From Pomphorhynchus laevis (taxonomy: Eukaryota > Acanthocephala > Palaeacanthocephala > Echinorhynchida > Pomphorhynchidae), in NCBI GenBank assembly GCA_012934845.2, contig WNNJ02000227.1, positions 124,001 to 188,000 of the forward strand: a stretch of 64,000 nucleotides of DNA, read 5' to 3'. Below the pieces are notes generated by a model. That model searched no databases and was not told the DNA's origin. It saw nothing but the letters and a program-made list of their open reading frames with translations. Position numbers and translations under genes: made by a program. Numbering within the stretch: position 1 is the first letter of the stretch; every line of letters begins with the position of its first letter. Shown in pieces: positions 1 through 14,600 of this stretch.

Positions 1-330
1 TATATTATTTGTTGTATTATTATATTATTTATAATATTATAATTAATAAATGATTGCAACATACCAGCTGTTCCTTAAATGGAGAATGGAAGCATCAGCC
101 ACTTATATTATAATTTTGCCCTCTATGGGACCTACCTTTTGAACTTTTTTATTTATAAATTAAATTTTCAGAAAAAATATTATAATATTATAATATTTAT
201 ATTTACGATCTTTTATTTGTTGATGCAAATAAAAAGGCTTGATATCCTTAAAGGTGGGTTATTAAATTCGAAATGATGCAGTGAGTTATCGTTCTTTATA
301 AACCTAATATTTCTTTCTTTAGATGTTTAA

Positions 331-470
331 TCACGTATAATGAGTAGTCCAGCCCCTTATTCACTAAATATCATTCAATGAAATTAGAGAAAATATTTAT
401 ATGCTTTATCACGTATGATGAGTAGTCCAGTTCTTTATTCACTAAATATTATTCAATGGAACTAGAGAAA
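331..470 (+). repeat. Two-copy direct repeat (62 bp, offset 78 bp)
   Basis: Bases 331-392 and 409-470 are near-identical copies, each beginning TCACGTAT and ending around TTAGAGAAA or CTAGAGAAA. The second copy runs into an open frame at 456-824. Confidence 0.85.
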
Positions 471-824
471 CAATTCTGGCCTTCGTCGTTGCACGGTCTG
501 AAAATACAGATGTTACTATACTTCAAGAATAAAAATCAAACTGGACCCTTCAGGGCATTATCGATTTTTCTACATCCACAATACTCAGAACATGATCTCT
601 TTCATACAATAATCCACACAATACCACAACCGCCTGACATACTCCATGTGCACATAATGAAAGATGCCATAATTAGAAGGAAATACTTAGATCAAATCAG
701 AGTGGCAGCTTCCGAGCAAAAATTAACTTGTTCTCTGTCATTATTCATTATGAAAGCAAATCTGATTGTCTATACTTTTCTTTTTTCGCTTAACCACTGC
801 AATTTCTTTCCACCTTCGTTTTAA
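456..824 (+). other. Unrecognised 122-codon open frame
   Basis: The frame begins inside the second copy of a local repeat. It contains a fairly protein-like stretch around residues 30-85 (FRALSIFLHPQYSEHD, DILHVHIMKDAIIRRK). No family is recognised, and the last 30 residues look like translated AT-rich DNA. It could be a decayed transposon fragment or a chance frame; no function is claimed. Confidence 0.25.
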
Positions 825-2425
825 AAATGTTTGAAACATAAGCAATTTATTCAGTTATTACAAAATTATAAAACTATGGCCAACTTATTTTAAAACCATG
901 GAAAGTAATATGTAACGCGAAGGCCCGGATCGGATATTGATGGTTACTGCACTGTCCTTAAAGACTTATTGATAACACTGCTTATTGGATTAGTGTTACC
1001 ATTCGCAGAGCCAACAATATATATCACTTATCAAATTTACAATCAAATTCACAGTTCATTGGCAATGACGAGTGCTTAAACATTCTTTTGTAGAACAATC
1101 AAAACAACATTTGACCACCATACATGACTTACTACTCCGACTGATAGATAAAAGTACCATTCTTAGACTGAAAAACTTAATATTATTATATTTATAGTCA
1201 TAGATATGATGATTTTCTGATTTCAATCTATCATTAATTTATAGTTTAGTGTTTATCTATATAAAAAATCAAAAAACAAGAAATTATTCTTAGTCTACAT
1301 TAATTCAGATTAATTTTTGATATTGGGTGTGTAGTTAGATGACTATGTTAGAGCAATACACTCTACCAATACGACTTGCGGACTTGGAATCATATCGGCG
1401 GGACAAACTGCCATCTTTGGTGATAAGCACCTAAAACCTCGAGTCACAGATCCTTGGAAGTGTCTCAACAAATAGCAAGAGACAGGTAAAACGTGTGAGA
1501 AATGCTTCGACCTTTGGAAATTATAATAAGATTGTTACTTAGCAGGGCATAGTCCGCACATAACCTAAAATTGGATTCGCCTAGTTTAGAACAACAGATT
1601 TCTTCGGCTAATGTCTCAGGCGAGACATGATCCGCAGGAATCTGTTCCTCCTGGTCCTTCATGCAAGACCAATTACATCAGTCGAAATAAGGATGGATAA
1701 CTACATCCATTAGATATCGATCACACTGAGACTTGGAGGGTCAACATTTCAACCTCACACATGTGTATGCCAAACGGAAGTCGACGCATCTAACTCGATA
1801 GATTCGCAAGATATACCATAATCAATGACATTATTTTTTGGCTTTAAACAGAGTACATATTCCCGCAAAGTGGCAGCAACGGTATCTCGAATCATTACAG
1901 TAAACGCCCGGATATGGACCTCTTATTACCATGGGTGCAAGATATGACGATTGCTGAAATTTTACATGCCGTGACACAGTTTCAAACATTTGTAGATTTT
2001 CACTGGTTGCCGGATCTAGAATTATTGTCACTGCCTCCGAGCAGAAGTAAAGACAAAAATATAATTTTGTAGAAACCAAAGGATTAAAGTTTATCCCGAT
2101 AGCTAACGAAATTCTCGGAAAGAGTACATAATACTTCATTTCACCTATTCCATAGCGACTAATTGTACATACTGGTAACAAGAGCCGATTTGAATCTCTC
2201 ACCATACGCTGAGCGTTGCTATATAGAATAAAATGCAGCATCAGCGGTGAGAACGATGATTTCGGTATGATGGCACAGTATGAGTGTGGTATTCTACCCT
2301 AAATATTTGTCGTATTGAGTTTATATAAATTATTGATACGATAAATTGAAAAAATAAAATTTATTTAAAAAAATATTTTTTTATCATTTATATTCAATTT
2401 CTCATATTATTTGCAGTATCATTAC

Positions 2426-2608
2426 CCAACAAAATATGAACAGCAATATTTGTAATCCGCTGGTCTAAAATTGAAATTACTTTAGGTTTTTCTCCAGGTG
2501 CAAACGTTTTGCTGTGTATTGTTAAACTTGAAACATGAGCAACTGTCCTGACTGGAGCAACACAAACCCAGGGTAATTGTAACAGGGAATTCACAAGAAC
2601 AATTCCAG
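2426..2608 (-). CDS. SLC4 exon q (APGEKPK; last exon in the window)
   Basis: It encodes GIVLVNSLLQLPWVCVAPVR, TVAHVSSL, APGEKPKVISILDQRIT and NIAVHILLG. This matches GLPWFVAATV.S.THVNSL....APGEQPKFLG.REQRVTG..IF.L.G. The acceptor is TTTCAG and the donor TTGG/GTAATG. The following exon, expected to carry an IPMPVLYG-like motif, was not found in bases 1-2425. Confidence 0.95.
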
Positions 2609-5600
2609 CTGAAATGAAATTACGCTTTAAAGCTCTGTATTCTAACTGTATTATCAAAACATTACTCAAATTAAAAATCATAATTTCAAATAAATAAAAA
2701 GTGATAAAATGAAAATTCATTAGCCAAATTCAAATTCGGATTTGTGTATCGTCATTGTTTGCCTCGTCCATGTGTGTAGGCATAAAAAAATATGTTAAAT
2801 CTTTTAAAACTACATGTCTAAAAATATTATATAATTACCCATTACAGCCATTTTTGAAGTAAGAAATGCTTTAATTTGTCTTCGCAAAACCACATGGTTA
2901 GCTTTACAATAGCTAATACATTAAAAACCGTTTATCAATCATATATAATGATTGATAAACGTGAAGACATTTATACAATTACCAACTATGGAAATTGACA
3001 TTAGACTAATGTCAACAACATTTGTGTACTTTTTTATGTTCTTATGTTCTCATTATTACTTGAAATATTCTTTAAAAATAAGTTGCTAAAATCAAGATTG
3101 CATTTTGATTTAATTTAATATTTATCAAGATTTAATTCAATTACTGCAGTTATTACATTCATTAATTATATAGATATAATTAATAATATTTTAAAATTAT
3201 TTAAATATTGATATAATATAATATATTATAATATAATATAATTATTAATATATTAATATATATTATAATATAATATAATTATTAATATATTAATATATAT
3301 TATAATATAATATAATTATTAATATATAATTAATACCAATTATTGTTAATACTTGGTATTAATACTTTCCATATACTGATAAGATATAAATTGACTATAA
3401 TTTGTGAAATATTTCCAAACTAGAATGCATGTATTGAGATGCCATTTTGAGATGCTCAGAATATCAAGTGAATGTGTCAGCGTAATATATTCACCTTTTT
3501 ACATGTGATTAAAAATTATTTATTTCTTAGGTACATTTTATACATCCAAAGTATTTACTTAGAGAATTGATAGTCTTGACTTTTGTGTAAAATGAATTAT
3601 TTTCTTTGAGTCTGAACTTTATAAATTAGTAAATTAGTCGCTTGTACGTTGTCAAATACTTAATTTTTATTCTTTCGGTTACTTTCTAGATCAACAATTT
3701 GCTTACTTTGAATTTACGAAAAATTAACTGTAAAACTGGGTACATTCTAACGAATGATTTGAATAATAAGGGCAAGTTAGAAATTACTGAATTTATACCA
3801 CGAAACTGCTTCCACGAAAAATAATTTCACCATAATATGGGTGTATTGGCATATAAAAGCTATTATTTATTATATTCTCTTGAATTAAATAATAATTTAC
3901 AAATTTTATAACTTTATTAGCAACAGTCTATATTTATATTTTTATTTTAATTCAATGTATTTTAATTGACAAAAAATATTAAACATTGCTTTGAATAGAA
4001 TAATTATTATTAATTTTATCTCATTGAGTTCGTATCATTATGTTATACTTTTAAAAGCATTACTTCGTTGATAGTTTAAAAATTAATAAAAGTAAGAGTT
4101 TTCAAACATTTCAAAATAGGTATCTCTCATTTAATTTTAAAAGCATTCATATAACCATTGATTGAACGGGAGTGAGTGAAATATATCTGTTTCTTAAAAA
4201 TTAGTTCAATTTTGATAGCTGACAGTGCAATTGCATTTTTGTCCTGATGATAAAATAATTAAATGATAATTTTACTCTAATCAATAGCTGAAAAACATGA
4301 CTTTCTCAAAATAGTGACGATAACATTTTAAAAATGTTTTAACTTTAATATTTTCGAATTCAAGCATGTAGTTAGTCAAGTGGTTGTGTGGGTAGATAAA
4401 TAATTCTGATAGCGTACAGTTAGATTTACATACGAAGTATGTTCTAAATACGATTATATATAGATAATAAGTTTAGTTAATACAGTTCAAATTATAACAT
4501 TAAAGTCTTTAAAATAATATATAGATAATCCAGATTCAATTTTGAAGCATCGTTTAGCACAATCCTGTATATAATGAGTTAAATGAATTCAGAGCATAAA
4601 AACCGTCAATTTTTGATTGCAATTTAAGTCAAAAGTCCGCCCACTTTGAATTCACATGGCTAAATGTTATAAATATATTTACCAGTTAGTAAAAGGTCCA
4701 TATTATATCCAGAACCTCTTAACCCGATTCCATTAGCCATTGTCAATCGGTCTTGTATATACATACTAAACACAAATTAATATAAGCTATAAAGCTAAAC
4801 GACTATTTTTCAGCAAGCGATTTATCCGCAATTACTAGATAATAGTTATAGTTTCGTACATGTCTGAAAATAAAAGTATTTCATTTCAATTTATGCGTAA
4901 ACTTCAAATATTTTAGAAATTTAATATCAACATGAACAAGTGTGCGCATTTTTTATTTTTATTTAAAAAATTGAGATCATACGATTATATGTAAAGGGGA
5001 TATTGGTTCCCGTTACATTGGTCAAGCAGGCGAAACGCTCGCTGTTCGGTTATTAGGGCATAAACGCGCAATACGGCTTGGATAAACCAGCTCAGTTGTG
5101 TGGAACCACATTGCTGCTCATGGACACTATATAAATTTTGCCGGCGAAGAGATTATAGCTCACAAAAGTGATAATACTACAAGGAAAAATAAGGAGGCAA
5201 TTGTACCCGTTACATTGGTAAAATAGGCGAAAAGCTCGCTTTTTGGCTAAGGCATAAACGCCTAATATGGGCAGGATAAACCAGCTCAGCTGTGTGGAAC
5301 TACTTTGCTGACCATGGACGTGATATAAATTTTTCTGCACAGAGATTATAACTCACGAAAGCGATAAGACTATAAGGAAAATTATGGAGACAATTACTCC
5401 CGTTACATTGGTCAAACAGGCGAAACGCTCGCTGTTCGATTATTAAAGCATAAACGCGCGATACGGCTAGGATAAACCAGCTCAGCTGTGTGGAACCACA
5501 TTGCTGCTCAAGACACTATATAAATTTTGCCAGCGCAGATATTATAGCTCACTAAGGTGATAGGACTAAAAGAAAAAATAAGAAGGCAATTATTCGCATT

Positions 5601-8600
5601 ACATTGTTCAAATAGGCGAAAAGCTCGCTGTTCGGTAATTAAGGCATAAACGCGCAATACGGCTAAGATAAACCAGCTCAGTTTTATGGAACTACACTAC
5701 TGCACATGGACACGATATAAATTTTGCCGGCGCAGAGATTATTGCTCACGAAAATGATAAGACTATAAGGAAAATTAAGGAGGCAATTATCTCTCGATAT
5801 AGCGATTCTGACAATAATTTTGAAGGCAATAAACCAGATGTTCCAACCCATCTAACCACTAATGGCAAGTTTATTTTTCTGGACTAACTTGACAGTTGCT
5901 TTCTGTCAGATCATTAGCATTATTATGTTCCTGGTGATGAAAGCAGTAGTGATCGAAAATTTGTAACAATAAATTTTACGTTGACTTCTCTCGATTTGTT
6001 CATTTTTTAAAAACAATGGAGTCTGCTTACACAATAATATTACCTTGTGTAATTATGTTAAGATTTATAAGGTTCCATAAGGTTCTTTTGATGTTTGCTG
6101 ACAATCACTCGACTCGTCTGCTTTTATTTGCAATTAGATTTAATGAAAGGCTTATTATATTTTGCAAATTTAATTGAAATCATTTACAGTTTCAAATTAG
6201 ATAAGCATTGGTAGGGAACGTACTACCTTCAATTTGAAAACCTACCTTTTCAATAAGCCAACCTTCTGTTGTAGATAGGATTAAAGCTGCGTGCAGGATA
6301 AAGATGGTCATCAAAATTTCAATAGTAACAATGATTGCACAGGTATATCAACTTAAAATTAGGAAACAAACTATTGATAACTATTTGATAATAGCAATTA
6401 ATTGCAAAAATAGGTAGGTTTTCACTGTGAAGGTTGCATCTTCTCTTACTAACGCTGATTTAATTTAAAATCACAAATGATTTCAATAAAATTTGCAAAA
6501 TGTCAGACGAAAGGTTTTCATTAAATCTAAATGCCAATAAAATCAGGCAAGTCGAGTGATCGTCAGCCAACATCAAAAGGCCGAAACGTGGAACGGAGGT
6601 AATGGATCAGTAGCTGATTTAAAATAGTCATCGAAGTTTCAATGATAACAATGACCTCACAGGTAAATCAACTTAAAATAAAAATACAAGCATGGGAGAT
6701 TAATTATTAAAATGTTCAAATCTTAGATATTTGCAGCAATTGAACTGTAATAGATAAATCTACTAAATTATCTGTCAAATATGCAAACTTGATAATAAAT
6801 ATACAAACATGGAAGATTAATAAATATTTATAACTTACCCGCATAGTTCAGTTTCTATAAATATTACGATAAACAATAGTACAGCTGGTATGCAACATCC
6901 AATATAAACATACACGGGCATGGGAGTATTCAAATCAACGATTATTGATCCATTCTTTGCTCGAGCGAATTTTGAACTCGACTTGATAACATAGAGTTTC
7001 TAAATTCGAAAAATTAAGTTAAAAGGAAATATCTATTTCAATCCCTTTTACTACCTTTGTGAAGCTATCGCCTTGCGTTATAGCGTAATCAAAGCATATC
7101 ATTAGCATAATTGCTATGGGTAGTGCAGAGTCTGAAATAAACAATCGGAACTAGTTTTGAAAAAATGGTCATCTTCAAATTGTAAGATAGTTTTTGCTCA
7201 CCCATCGAGTAAATGATTTCTTATAACGAATTCTACGTAGAATGTACGCTAAGCTCGCTGTTCCGAAGAGAAGTATACTCGATAGTAAGGCCACGTTAGG
7301 AATTGGGTTGCCTACATAATGATGATGGTCCGTAACGTTAGCTGTTGTGTTAGTTTGGTTGTATACTGTAAGAACTGGGTTTACTTTGTAAATCTAAAAT
7401 CATTTGCAAAGGTTTAAAAGTTAATAAACAATCTTTGTGAACATATTTGCTCAATAAATTTGTATTTTCAGACAATGCTGGCAGATTCTGATAAAATATA
7501 AATATTGTTAAATTGGTATTAATTTTACTTTGTCGATCTTGCTCCATAATTAAAAATTTTAAGATTGTGAGAAGTTCAGTATCGACGTTACTATTCTTAA
7601 GCATAAGAACATGGTATTAACGTGATTTGTTAAAATATAAGTTATTCGAAAAATTACCGTGGATAAAATTCAAATGCATGAATATAATATTATGCACTTC
7701 ATATATATAATTGCTACAGTATATAATAAAATACCAAAGATGCATTTATAGATCAAATGCCGACTTCGTTTTCACATTCGGTGTAAGTATAGAGCCAAAT
7801 ACATGCATACAATTATGCATATACATGAAATATAACGATATTTTAGTCGACTTTTATGACTTTGAAATGCATTCACACATTTCTTTATTGTATGCGTGAT
7901 ATAGTAGATACAATGCCTTCAAAATTAAATAGATAGATCAACTATTACTTAAAAATATGGACAATGAAATTGTTACAAATTAAATTATAATTTTTCAAGT
8001 CTTACGACATTTGTAAGCTAAACATCATATTTAAAAATAAATAAAGACAATGTTCTGATTTACTTTGCATATTTATTCAAAGACATGGATAATTGTTCGG
8101 AAATATGTGTAATTTATGAAATTAAAGGCTATGAACAGATCACATCAACATTGGTGTTCTCATGTAGTCGGAAGAGTATTTCATATTCAAATAACGAAAT
8201 AGCAGTCCAAAAATTTTTAAATTCTACTTGGCGTTAATAGCGGAGTTTGAATAAATCAAATAAACCAACATTTTAAAAATACAGGGGTAGTACAGAAACA
8301 ACCACTAATTCCGTAAGACATAAACATTTGAAAACTTAAATCAACACAATATCATAAAAAATTTAAACTGTTAAGCGGAAAATTTTTATGGATGGATAAT
8401 GAATAATATACATTGCAATAAAATAAGATACACAAGATAATCAAATTTAATCAGAGGAAAGGTTGGGTCGAGGAATACTGTAGAAACCTGATAACATAGC
8501 AATTCATCCTATAACCTCTAATCTTTATTCTTATACTTCGTCTGTTAGTCAATTCATAAAAATTTACTTTATTAAAAATTTCAATTTCCAATTATTATTT

Positions 8601-11600
8601 AAATTTTAATTTAAATGCATTATAATTTATTTTTATTTATAAATAATTTAATATACGTAGTCCCAGTTCCCTTATCTGATTTCTAATTTATAAAATAAAA
8701 AATACAATTGATTTAATTGATTTTCACGGAAATATTATATATTTTGCTTTAACAATTTGAATTTTTCTGAATTTGGTAGTTCAAAGGTGAAAACGTTTTC
8801 GCTAACTACGAAATAATCAATTATCGTTATTTTTATTTATAAATAATTTAATATACGTAGTCCCGGTTCCCTGATCTGATATGATGGTATTTTTGTTGTT
8901 TAAATGGAAATTCGATACGCTTAAGATGTAAATGTGTAGCAAAATTAAACAATTTGCAGCAATAGCTTGAGTTTGCGTTCTTCTGAAATGCACTGTGTGC
9001 GTGATAGGAAAATTTGCCAATGAAAAGATTAAAATTTGAATATCTAATACAATTTTACATTTTATGTTTTCTGATTATCGGATATTCTAAAATAGAATTA
9101 AAATAACAACAATTATTACTGCTCGAAGCAGAAATTGCTTAAGCAATTTCAAAAACTTTAAAAATAAGTAATAAATACTAAATTCATAGGTGAAACATTT
9201 TTTTGTAATCCCGATGATTATAGCAGGAGCAATTATTTCTGCTCGAAATAATTAAGCAGGTTAGCAATTTCAAAAACTTAAAAAAATCAGTGCAAATCAA
9301 AAACCGCTAAAAATCATTAAACATTTTGTTTGTGTTTAGCAAATACTCAAACGATTTACAAGGAAACAATGTAAATAACGGCTAACTGTTAAGCTCATCA
9401 TAATGCTCTCATTTTTCATTAATGCTTTTTAAATTTGATAGTACACATAATACCTTTGGCTAAGATTTCATTATTGTTTTATTTTTGATGTAATTTGTTT
9501 AAAAAATGATTTGAAGAAGATAACCACATACAATAAAAAACTGATCATTTTGTGCAATACGTACAAAATAAAGCCAAATCATAGGCTCAACAAGATATGT
9601 CATTGCCATTACAGCAGAGAATATTTCCTCGGAAAATCTGGTGACATAGTGGATCATAGTGACACCTTCCAAAGCAACCATTATTAATGCCATGGCGAAA
9701 ATCCAGCAAGCGACCCAAAACCTTACTGCAAAATAGTTGAGTTCCTTTCTAGTACAAATCTAAATCAAAACAAAATCAAAACATTACACGGAAAAAATTT
9801 TAAGTAAATTGCAAAGTTTGTATTGATTAAAAAGAATCACTGAGTATTATATGCATATATGATTATGTTCACAATATGACACATTATTCTTGTATCTAAT
9901 AACAATAAAAGAGAGGCAGAATTGTCTGTTAGAAATAATTTTTTTAGAATTAAGCAATCGTGACAAATAAAGGCTTCATGTCTTATGTAATACATAATAA
10001 ATTTAAAAAAAATAAAATTTTATATTATATCTATATAATATATTAAATAATAAGTAATCAAACTAGTTTTCTTAAAATCAAACAGAAAATCGTTAAATAT
10101 ATAAATCATTAAAGTATATAATAAGATATTACACTAGTTTATCAAATTTCATCAGAGGAAATAATTTGATCCCGTCTAGTTATTTTAAAATATCTTATCA
10201 ATAATGAAGCAAATAAAATTGAATTAAAGTGATTTTATAACCGGATTGAATTTAAAAAAAACAAAGGTTGATTTGATCAAACTGCAAAAGTTAATTACTA
10301 TTTTTTTTACTATTGGGAACGCATTAATAACAAAATACTGTAGGCGATTAAAATACTGTGGATTTTCAGTTATTTAGTGTGGCAATTTATGGTTAATATT
10401 TAGTTATTTGATGTGGGAATTAAATAAGCAATTTATACAAATATATACAAATATATTTTATTTATCCTTAATCAATTAAGGATAAAATTTATATAATAAA
10501 TTTATGTTAATTTATTGATTATTAATAAATTACAATAATAAAGTACGATCGTGATGAACTATTTAAACCTTTGTATTTTAACAAACCATTGCTTATTTGT
10601 TCTGGCTAGTCTAGGAATTATTAAATATATCAATTTTTTTCTACTTATATAGAAAATATATTTATTTTAGTTAGATCTTGTGATCCAAGATAATAATTAT
10701 TATTTAATAATAATTAAATAATAATTATTATTTAATAATAATTACAATAATTTTTCAAACTGATTATCTAAATATGTAGATGATCAGTGTGAAACATGTT
10801 AAATTAAACATTACTGATGAATTAAATCCCGTGAGTAATTATAAAGTAAATGTCAATTCACTTACTTTATATCGCTTAGTTGTTACAAAATATTAAATTC
10901 ATTTGAAAATCTTACACTGTATATTAACTCATCAAAGATTATCGTTGGTCCAGTAGGCCCGATTATCGTCAGTGGTTGCCCGGCAAGTAGTCCAAACACA
11001 ATTCCGTCGATAGCTACAACCGCTAACATTTCATTGACGCTGAATGAATGATGTGTCTCCTCAGCTTAAATTAACATTTAAATTTTAAATGTATCATCAT
11101 TATGTATTAGGAATATAATTCGATAAATTCTGTCAAAACGTTGAGCAGTTCTATTGACGTTCGGAGTGAAGTTTATTTCGAATTGTAAATAACCAAATCG
11201 CGAAATCAGTAAATTTCAATTTTATTAAACATTATTTTTAAATAAGGGGTTTATACAGACATTTTGTAACTGTTGGTCGTTAATACCGATATATTTGAAA
11301 TTTATCAAGAAAAACAGTTTAGTACGAATAACTAATATATGAAACATATATTATGTAAGTATTGTCAAGATATTGAATTTTGAACATTAAGGAAGAGATA
11401 CATGAGTCAAAATACTTAACAAATGATAAATAATAATCAGATTTTTAATTATTTATTAAAATATAAATTAAAATATTAATATTAATATGTAACTCGAGCG
11501 TATTTTACTAATAATACTGATTTATTAAATTATAATATTTCATATTATAATGACAAATGATCATTTTAAGTGAGTGGATATTAATAGTAAAATGTGCAGA

Positions 11601-14600
11601 ATCTCGAACTTTGTTTCATCAAATAGAAAATTATTTAGGAAGACGTGATTATTATTAATTAATAACAAGTACAGACTAATTACTTTACAATGAGTAAAAT
11701 AAATTTTATCCTACGTAAAATAACGTAGAATAAATTTTATTAAATTAAGATCATTAAAATCAATAAGTAATTTCTTTATTGAAACATGTAATATCGTTTA
11801 ATTTCAATCACTTCTGTCAATAACTGCTCATGCAAACTGAAGAAATTAAGAAATTTCGACACTTTATTGCGTTTTTTTTATAAAAACCATTGATGTCTCT
11901 CCCTAGTTCAGTAATTACCAACCTTCTTTACATGGCGGCACACTATTGAGCTTTATAAATCTTTGCGTTAAATCAACTGTAAAAAATAAATAAATTTATT
12001 TGTTGGCTTGTAAGCGCGCCGTTGACACGCATTTGCCACTCAAAATAAATTTATCTTATTATTAATACCAGATATTACATATTACGAACACTCGTACATT
12101 TTGTATTTTATATAATTTTCTATATTATTTTTTATAATTTTATATAATTTTGTCTTTGCGAATCCATCATATTTTATCGGCATAGTTACATTGATTCATC
12201 TTTGCTTGAACCACTGTCATTTGATGTAATAATCTACTATCTTCTCTCTGAGCTCTATATCGGCACGAAAATACTATTGGCCCCATTTCGGCGTTTTAGA
12301 ACTTTCTGCTCTTTCGACACTTTAAATTGAGTTCTATTGCGTTTTTTATAAAAACCATTGATGTCTCTCTCTAGTTCAGTAATTACCAACCTTCTTTACA
12401 TGGCGGCACACTATTGAGCTTTATAAATCTTTGCGTCAAATCCACCGTAAAAAATAAATATTTAATACCTCATTTACATTTTAAATTCGAAAATAAATAC
12501 CATTGAACCATTAAATGTTTACAATTTCTTCACGACCCACAAAAGTGTCGGGCACAGTCGTTGAAAATCACTTATCGAAAATGTATTTGCAATGAAAACG
12601 CTAACGTTTCACATTTTTACATTCTCAATCATTTTTCAAACGAAGGATTGTCGAGTTGTAACAGCGAAAATTTATATTATCGACGAAGAAATTAAGATTA
12701 GTAACTTGACTGTTCTAAATCGTGAAAAAAAGGAGCTTCCTCCGATTAAGAAACTCGTTAATCTGGTTAACATTACCCCCACAATTCCAATGAAAAAAAC
12801 TATTTCAACGAATTTTTGAGAAAATTTATTAGTACACAACCTAATAGAGTTATGATTAACTCTGCAAGAGTGATTAATAACTACCACAGGATATCCTTCG
12901 TATCCTCGAAATTAGCCACCTCTTTTGCTAAGTTCTTTAAAGGAAATTGTTCTCATAAAGGAACTCTAGTATTAAAGCCTATTATGTCGCCAGTAAAGAT
13001 TACTAATATTATCCCCAACCTAGAAAAGGAAGATATCGCAGAGCTTCAAAAGCGTTATTCCCATTAAAGCATTAGATTTATAAATAACAAAGACGACCAA
13101 ACTCTTCTTATTGCATTCGCAAATACCGAAGAGGACAATGCCCATCTGTCTAATGCAATATTCAATCCTTTTATGGGTTTCAACCTAAACTTTACAATTG
13201 CAAGTACGGACAATCTTACATTTCCACATTGTAACAAGTGTCACATGTGGGCACACTAAAATTTCACTTGTGGTAGGATGAAGAAATGCGGAGTGTGTGG
13301 ATATGATAATTCCGTCCATGAAACACAATGTAAACTAGCCCCAAAATGCACGAATTGCGGACTTGAACTTCCCGAATGGTCACGAAGATGTTCAGCATTC
13401 AAGGACTATATGAGAAGACATACAGTGAAGAATAATGTATACTCTCCCTTACGGCAAATTCGGTGTGTAACTCATCTGGACATAATATGGACGAAATGTT
13501 CAACTTCTTTAGAACACTTCAACAAGAAACAACTCGATCGATTGAATTACTGATTGCCAGTTTGACAAATACACCCTCTAAGACTTCCATAATCTCTCTT
13601 CATGTTGCTAAATCTTCAAAGAAGAGAGCAGAATCAAATTCTTAAAGTATGGATTCTAAGAGGAGATTCACCTCCTCTTCCAAGAAACGATTCCTGCCTG
13701 CTTCCAAGACAGTGCCTCCAATTACAATTACCAAGAAGAATGTATACCAATGGAGATTGGCAGATGGGGTCACGATGGAAAATGAAGATAACGTCCGTGA
13801 GCAAGTATCTCTAACTTGTTCGGCTGGGTGTGGGAAGGCCAACCTTCTCACCTCCGGTTCGGACTTGGAGGAGGCATCCCACTCCAGCTAACTTAAAACA
13901 ATGCAAAGTAATCAAGATCCTTTTTCACTGAATATCCTTCAGTGGAATTCGATAGGTGCTTCTGTCCTTAGCCGTCAATCTGGTAGAGATGCAGATTTTA
14001 AAGTCCTTCAGGAGACGCGGTCTATCCGTCTTTCCCAGGACATTACTCGATTTGTCCCTAAGCACATCCACACCCGCTATACTCCGTACATAACCCCACC
14101 TCACTCCGCTTCATCTACGTACCCTGAAGAAAGCTAGGTGGACCCTGAAACGGGCTCAGCATCTGTCATTAAACGGGAAAACCCAAGTGCGTCACTAGAG
14201 GTACTTAGGCTATCTCTGGATTAGTCTTCTTTTCAAGAGGACGTCCCCTAGATCAAAGGCTAAGGTTTCTCAACCTCGTCATCTCGCGATTACCGAGCAT
14301 AGTCCGCCTCGATTGGATTATTCGGAGAGTGAGAGACCCCGGGTGTTTTAGTTGGAGAGCGGCGTGTTGGATTGGCTGGATAGCTCAGATCCCTGTGGAC
14401 CTAAGGCCGTGACACAATGAAGACTCCATTACCGACTGAACTGCCTTTTTTCTGTTTTCTTTTTCTTTATGTTTTTCTTTTTAAAACTTTTTAATGGTTA
14501 TAGTTGTTAACAAAATCCTTATTATTATTGTTTAATTTCAATCAAAGGTGATTTGCAATCGCCTTTGAAATAATCGCGAAAAATAATCAGCAAAAGCGAT

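Larger units (their letters stand above)
1..2425. other. No assignable gene; probable intron of the SLC4 gene
   Basis: I looked for the remaining SLC4 exons on the minus strand and found none. Bases about 1320-2260 are less AT-rich than their surroundings and hold unrelated open frames on the minus strand (1465-1662, 1831-2241) that I do not recognise; they may be a decayed mobile element. The rest is low-complexity AT sequence. Confidence 0.5.
12540..14440 (+). mobile_element. Truncated LINE (Jockey/CR1-type): gag and start of endonuclease only
   Basis: An ORF1 remnant occupies about 12590-13890. It has retroelement-type zinc knuckles near 13223-13400 (CNKCHMWAH, CGVCGYDNSVHETQC, CTNCGLELPEW). 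ORF2 starts at 13901 with LNILQWNS and DADFKVLQETR, the beginning of an endonuclease/exonuclease/phosphatase domain. It breaks off after about 78 residues. What follows (14140-14440) is non-coding and resembles a LINE 3' region, so most of the endonuclease and all of the RT are deleted. The ORF1 is split over several frames. The element lies on the strand opposite to the SLC4 gene, in the intron between exons j and k. Confidence 0.7.

Noticed and set aside
5092-5340. Minus-strand 82-codon frame
   Set aside because: It is the antisense shadow of the tandem GIY-YIG segment.
5930-5970. Hammerhead-like string GTGATGA...GATCGAAA in the tail of the Penelope relic
   Set aside because: The first core base is wrong and stem II does not form. 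Some PLEs do carry hammerheads, so I looked, but this one is not supported.
7124-7132. Acceptor TTTCAG close to exon n
   Set aside because: It would put exon n out of frame after exon m; the upstream acceptor AAACTAG gives an ungapped match.
9499-9564. Extension of the SLC4 exon l open frame into FIVCGYLLQIIF
   Set aside because: This lies past the GTACGT donor and does not align with the family; splicing to exon m restores the alignment and phase.
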